Source: Calliopsis andreniformis
Lineage: Eukaryota > Arthropoda > Insecta > Hymenoptera > Andrenidae
DNA length: 64,000 nucleotides
Direction: 5' to 3'
Assembly (NCBI RefSeq): GCF_051401765.1
Contig: NW_027480492.1
Location: 620,001-684,000, forward strand
Shown: piece by piece, positions 61,301 through 64,000 of the stretch
Position numbering within the stretch: the stretch's first letter is position 1
Layout of the letters: each line of letters opens with the position of its first letter
Notes under the pieces: model-generated
What the model was told of the DNA's origin: nothing
Databases searched by the model: none
Seen by the model: the letters and a program-made list of their open reading frames with translations, nothing else
Translations under genes and position numbers: made by a program

Positions 61301-64000
61301 TCCTCAATCTTCAATCCTCAATCCTCAATCCTCAATCCTCAATCCTCAATCTTCAATCCTCAGTACTCAATCTGCAATCTTCAATCCTCAATCCTCAATC
61401 CTCAATACTCATTCTTCAATACTCAATACCCAATACTCAATCATCAATCCTCAATCCTCAATCCTCAATCCTCGATTCTCAAACCTCAATCCTCAATCCT
61501 CAGACCGTAAACATCAATATTCAACCTTCGGTCCTCGTCCTCAATCCATAACCCTCAATCCTCAATCCTCAATTCTCAACCCTCAACCCTCAGTCCTCAG
61601 TCCTCAAACCTCAATCCTCAAACCTCAGCCCTCATCCTCAATCCTCAATCCTCTATCCTCAATCCTCAATCTTCAATCCTCAATACTCAATCTTGAACCC
61701 TCAATCCTCAGTCCACAAACCACAATTCTGAATCCTCAACCCTGCATCCTCAGTCTTCAGCCCTCAGTCCTCAACAATCAGTTGTCAATCCTCAATCGCC
61801 AATAGAACATCCTCAATTCACAGTTTTCAATACTCAATACTCAATCTGCAATCCTCAATCCTCAATACTCAAACCTCAATCCTCAACCTTCAATCCTCAA
61901 TACTCAATCTTCTACCCACAATCCTCAATCCCCAATTCTCAATCCTTAATCCTCAATCCTCAATCTTCAATATTCAATCCTCAATACTCAATCTTCAATC
62001 CTCAATCCTCAATCCCCAATCCTCAAACCTCAATCCTCAACCCTCAGTCCTCAACCTCAATTCTCAATCCTCAATCCTCAATCCTCAATCCCCAATCCTC
62101 AACCTTCAATCCTCAATCCTCAATCCTCAATCCTCAATCCTCAACCTTCAATCCTCAATACTCAATCTTCAATTCTCAATCCTCAATCCTCAATCCTCAA
62201 TCCTCAGACCTCAAACATCAATATTCAACCCTCGGTCCTTCGCCTCAATCCACAACCCTCAATCCTCAATCCTCAATCTTCAATCATCAATATTCAATCT
62301 TCAATCCTCAATCCTCAATCCTCAATCCTCAATCCTCAATCCTCAATCTTTAATCCTGAATCCTCAATACTCAATCCTCAATCCTAAATCTTCAACCCTC
62401 AATACTCAATCTTCAATCCACAATCCCCAATCCTCAATCCTCAATCCTCAAACCTCAATCCTCAATAATCAATCCTCAATACTCAATCCTCAATCGTCAA
62501 TCCTCAATCTTCAATACTCAATCCTCAATCCTCAATCCTCAATCCTCAATACTCAACCATCAATCCTCAATTCTCAATACTCAATAGAATATCCTGAATT
62601 CTCAGTATTCAATACTCAAAACTCAATCCTCAACCCTCAGCCCTCAGCCCTCATTCTCCATCCTCAATCCTCAATCCTCAATCCTCAACCTTCAATCCCC
62701 AATACTCAATCTTCAATCCTCAATCCTCAATCCTCAATCCTCAATCCTCAACCATCAGTCATCAATACTCAATCTTCAATACTCAATCCTCAATCCTCAA
62801 TACACAATCCTCAATCCTCAATCCTCAATCCTCAATCCTCAAACCTCAATCCTCAACCCTCAGTCCACATCCACAATTCTCAATTCTCAATCCTCAAACC
62901 TCAATCCCCAATCCTCAACCTTCAATACTCAATCCTCTATCCTAAGTCCTCAATCCTCAACCTTCAATCCTCAATACTCAATCTTCAATCTTCAATCCTC
63001 AATCCTCAATCCTCAATCCTCAATTCTCAATCCTCAATCCTCAATCTTCAATCCTTCATACTCAATCTTCAATCCTCAATCCTCAATCCTCAATCCTCAA
63101 TCCTCAATCCTCAATCGTCAATCCTCAATCCTCAATCCTCTATCTTCAACCCTCAATCCTCAATTCTCAATGCTCAATACTCAATCTTCAATCCTTAATA
63201 CTCAATCTTCAATCCTCAATCCTCAATCCTCAATCCTCAATCCTCAATCTTCAATCCTCAATCCTCAATCCTCAATCCTCAATCCTCAATCTTCAATCCT
63301 CAATCCCCAATCCTCAATCTTCAATCCGCAATCCTCAATCCTCAATCCTCAATCCTCAAATCTCAATTCTCAATCGTCAATCCCCAATCCTCAATCTTCA
63401 ATCCTCATTAATCAATCTCCAATCCTAGATCCTGAAAACCCAATCCTCAATCCTTAATCCTCAGCATTCAATCCTCAATCCCCAGGCCTCAATCTTCAAT
63501 CCTCAATGCTCCATCCTCTATCCTTAATCCTCAGTCCTCAATCCTCAACCTTCAATCCTCAATACTCAATCTTCAATCCTCAATACTCAATCCTCAATCC
63601 TCAATCCTCAATCTTCAATCCTCAATACTCAATCCTCAATCCTCAGTCCTCAATCCTCAATGTTCAATCCGCAATACCCAATCCTCAATCGTCAATACTC
63701 AATCCCCAATCCTCAGTCCTCAATCCTCAATACTCAACCCTCAATCGTCAATCCTCAATCCTCAATGTTCAATCCGCAATACCCAAACCTCAATGTTCAA
63801 TCCGCAATACCCAATCCTCAATCTTCAATGCTCAATCCTCAATCCCCAATCCTCAAGCCTCAATCCTCAATCCTCAATCCTCAATCCTCAATCCACAGTC
63901 CTTAGGCCTCAAACCTCAACCCTCAAATCTCAGAACTCATCCTCAATCCTCAATCCTCAATCCTCAATCCTCAATCCTCAATCTTCAATCCTCAATACTC
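58399..64000 (+). repeat. Duplication E, copy 2, cut by the window end
   Basis: This is the partner of 41,519-47,113. The left junction lies at 58,399, where the word TCGTCAATCC is shared but the preceding sequence switches from the 38-39 kb type to the 41.5 kb type. No right boundary is visible because the match is still intact at base 64,000, so the true duplication is longer than 5.6 kb. Confidence 0.9.

Larger units (their letters stand above)
1..64000 (+). repeat. Heptanucleotide (TCAATCC)n mega-array filling the window
   Basis: The sequence is a continuous direct array of a 7-bp unit, TCAATCC, amounting to about 9,100 unit slots. Runs of up to roughly eight perfect units alternate with single-substitution variants such as TTCAATC, ACTCAAT, CCCCAAT, TCAAACC, TCAGTCC, TCGTCAA and TCATTCC. 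The 7-bp register is kept through most variants, so divergence is mainly by substitution. The canonical unit contains no G and no CpG; G appears only in variant words. No segment of more than about 20 bp falls outside the pattern, so there is no embedded gene or unique spacer. This is what is seen. That it is satellite DNA rather than a coding or regulatory locus is an inference from its length, low complexity and layered duplications. The array runs off both ends of the window. Confidence 0.99.

Noticed and set aside
1..64000. Telomere array
   Set aside because: GGATTGA is not a telomere repeat known to me. The array is heterogeneous, has kilobase-scale higher-order duplications and runs off both window ends, unlike a telomerase-made tract.
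1..64000. CRISPR array
   Set aside because: There are no conserved 24-40 bp repeats separated by unique spacers of constant length; the recurrent words are separated by heptamer sequence of variable length.
1..64000. Bacterial short heptamer repeats such as those of filamentous cyanobacteria or Beggiatoaceae
   Set aside because: The unit length fits, but the known arrays, as I recall them, are short and intergenic with different motifs. A 64-kb layered array fits satellite DNA better. Not excluded, only less likely.
1..64000. Replication origin iterons or DnaA-type boxes
   Set aside because: Direct repeats are everywhere without a flanking AT-rich unwinding region or replication gene, and no standard DnaA box was recognised.
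1..64000. Phased intrinsic DNA curvature
   Set aside because: Three heptamers make 21 bp, close to two helical turns, but the unit has only AA dinucleotides, no A-tract of four or more, and successive units point in three directions that cancel.

Overview
The whole 64 kb window is one satellite-like array built on a single heptanucleotide, TCAATCC on the given strand (GGATTGA on the complement). I find no protein-coding gene, tRNA, rRNA, insertion sequence or CRISPR array that can be supported, and no stretch of ordinary unique sequence. The given strand is almost free of G. All long open frames lie on it because the canonical heptamer has no stop codon in any of its three frames, and all three frames spell the same heptapeptide (SILNPQS, circularly permuted). 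The complement carries a TGA every 21 nt in each frame. The open frames are therefore best read as a by-product of the repeat, not as genes.

The organism cannot be named from this sequence. A gene-free, high-copy, higher-order-repeat array of at least 64 kb is most typical of eukaryotic satellite DNA (heterochromatin, or pericentromeric or subtelomeric blocks). Heptamer tandem repeats also occur in bacteria such as filamentous cyanobacteria and Beggiatoaceae, but in much shorter arrays as far as I know. The motif is not a standard telomere repeat.

Above the heptamer there are several layers of order. (1) Variant heptamers form recognisable 'words' and islands of about 25-160 bp that recur many times: a CAACAATCAG island (22 copies), a CTCGGTCC island (22 copies) and a hairpin-forming GAATATCCTGAA island (11 copies). 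(2) Words are arranged in blocks of 0.4-2 kb, some duplicated head to tail (offsets 419, 510, 552, 825, 1,464 and 1,906 bp). (3) Blocks are arranged in near-identical direct duplications of 5-8 kb.

Approximate layout: 1-8,245 recurs at 35,697-43,945; 5,280-10,600 recurs at 14,233-19,553 (offset 8,953); 8,600-14,270 recurs at 23,180-28,795; 19,545-27,190 recurs at 28,455-36,505 (offset 8,910, then 9,329 after a 419-bp tandem duplication); 41,519-47,113 recurs at 58,399-64,000 (offset 16,880 then 16,887, cut by the window edge); 47,115-49,020 is duplicated head to tail at 49,021-50,925; 50,926-57,030 is a finer mosaic of the same words; 57,030-58,398 repeats 37,860-39,228. All copies are in the same orientation. 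Most length differences between copies are multiples of 7, and block junctions fall inside shared heptamer words, as expected for unequal exchange, replication slippage or template switching guided by the repeat itself. Copies were aligned by eye, so boundaries are good to roughly 10-50 bp and substitution counts are minimum counts. Assembly error is a real alternative for some of the large duplications.
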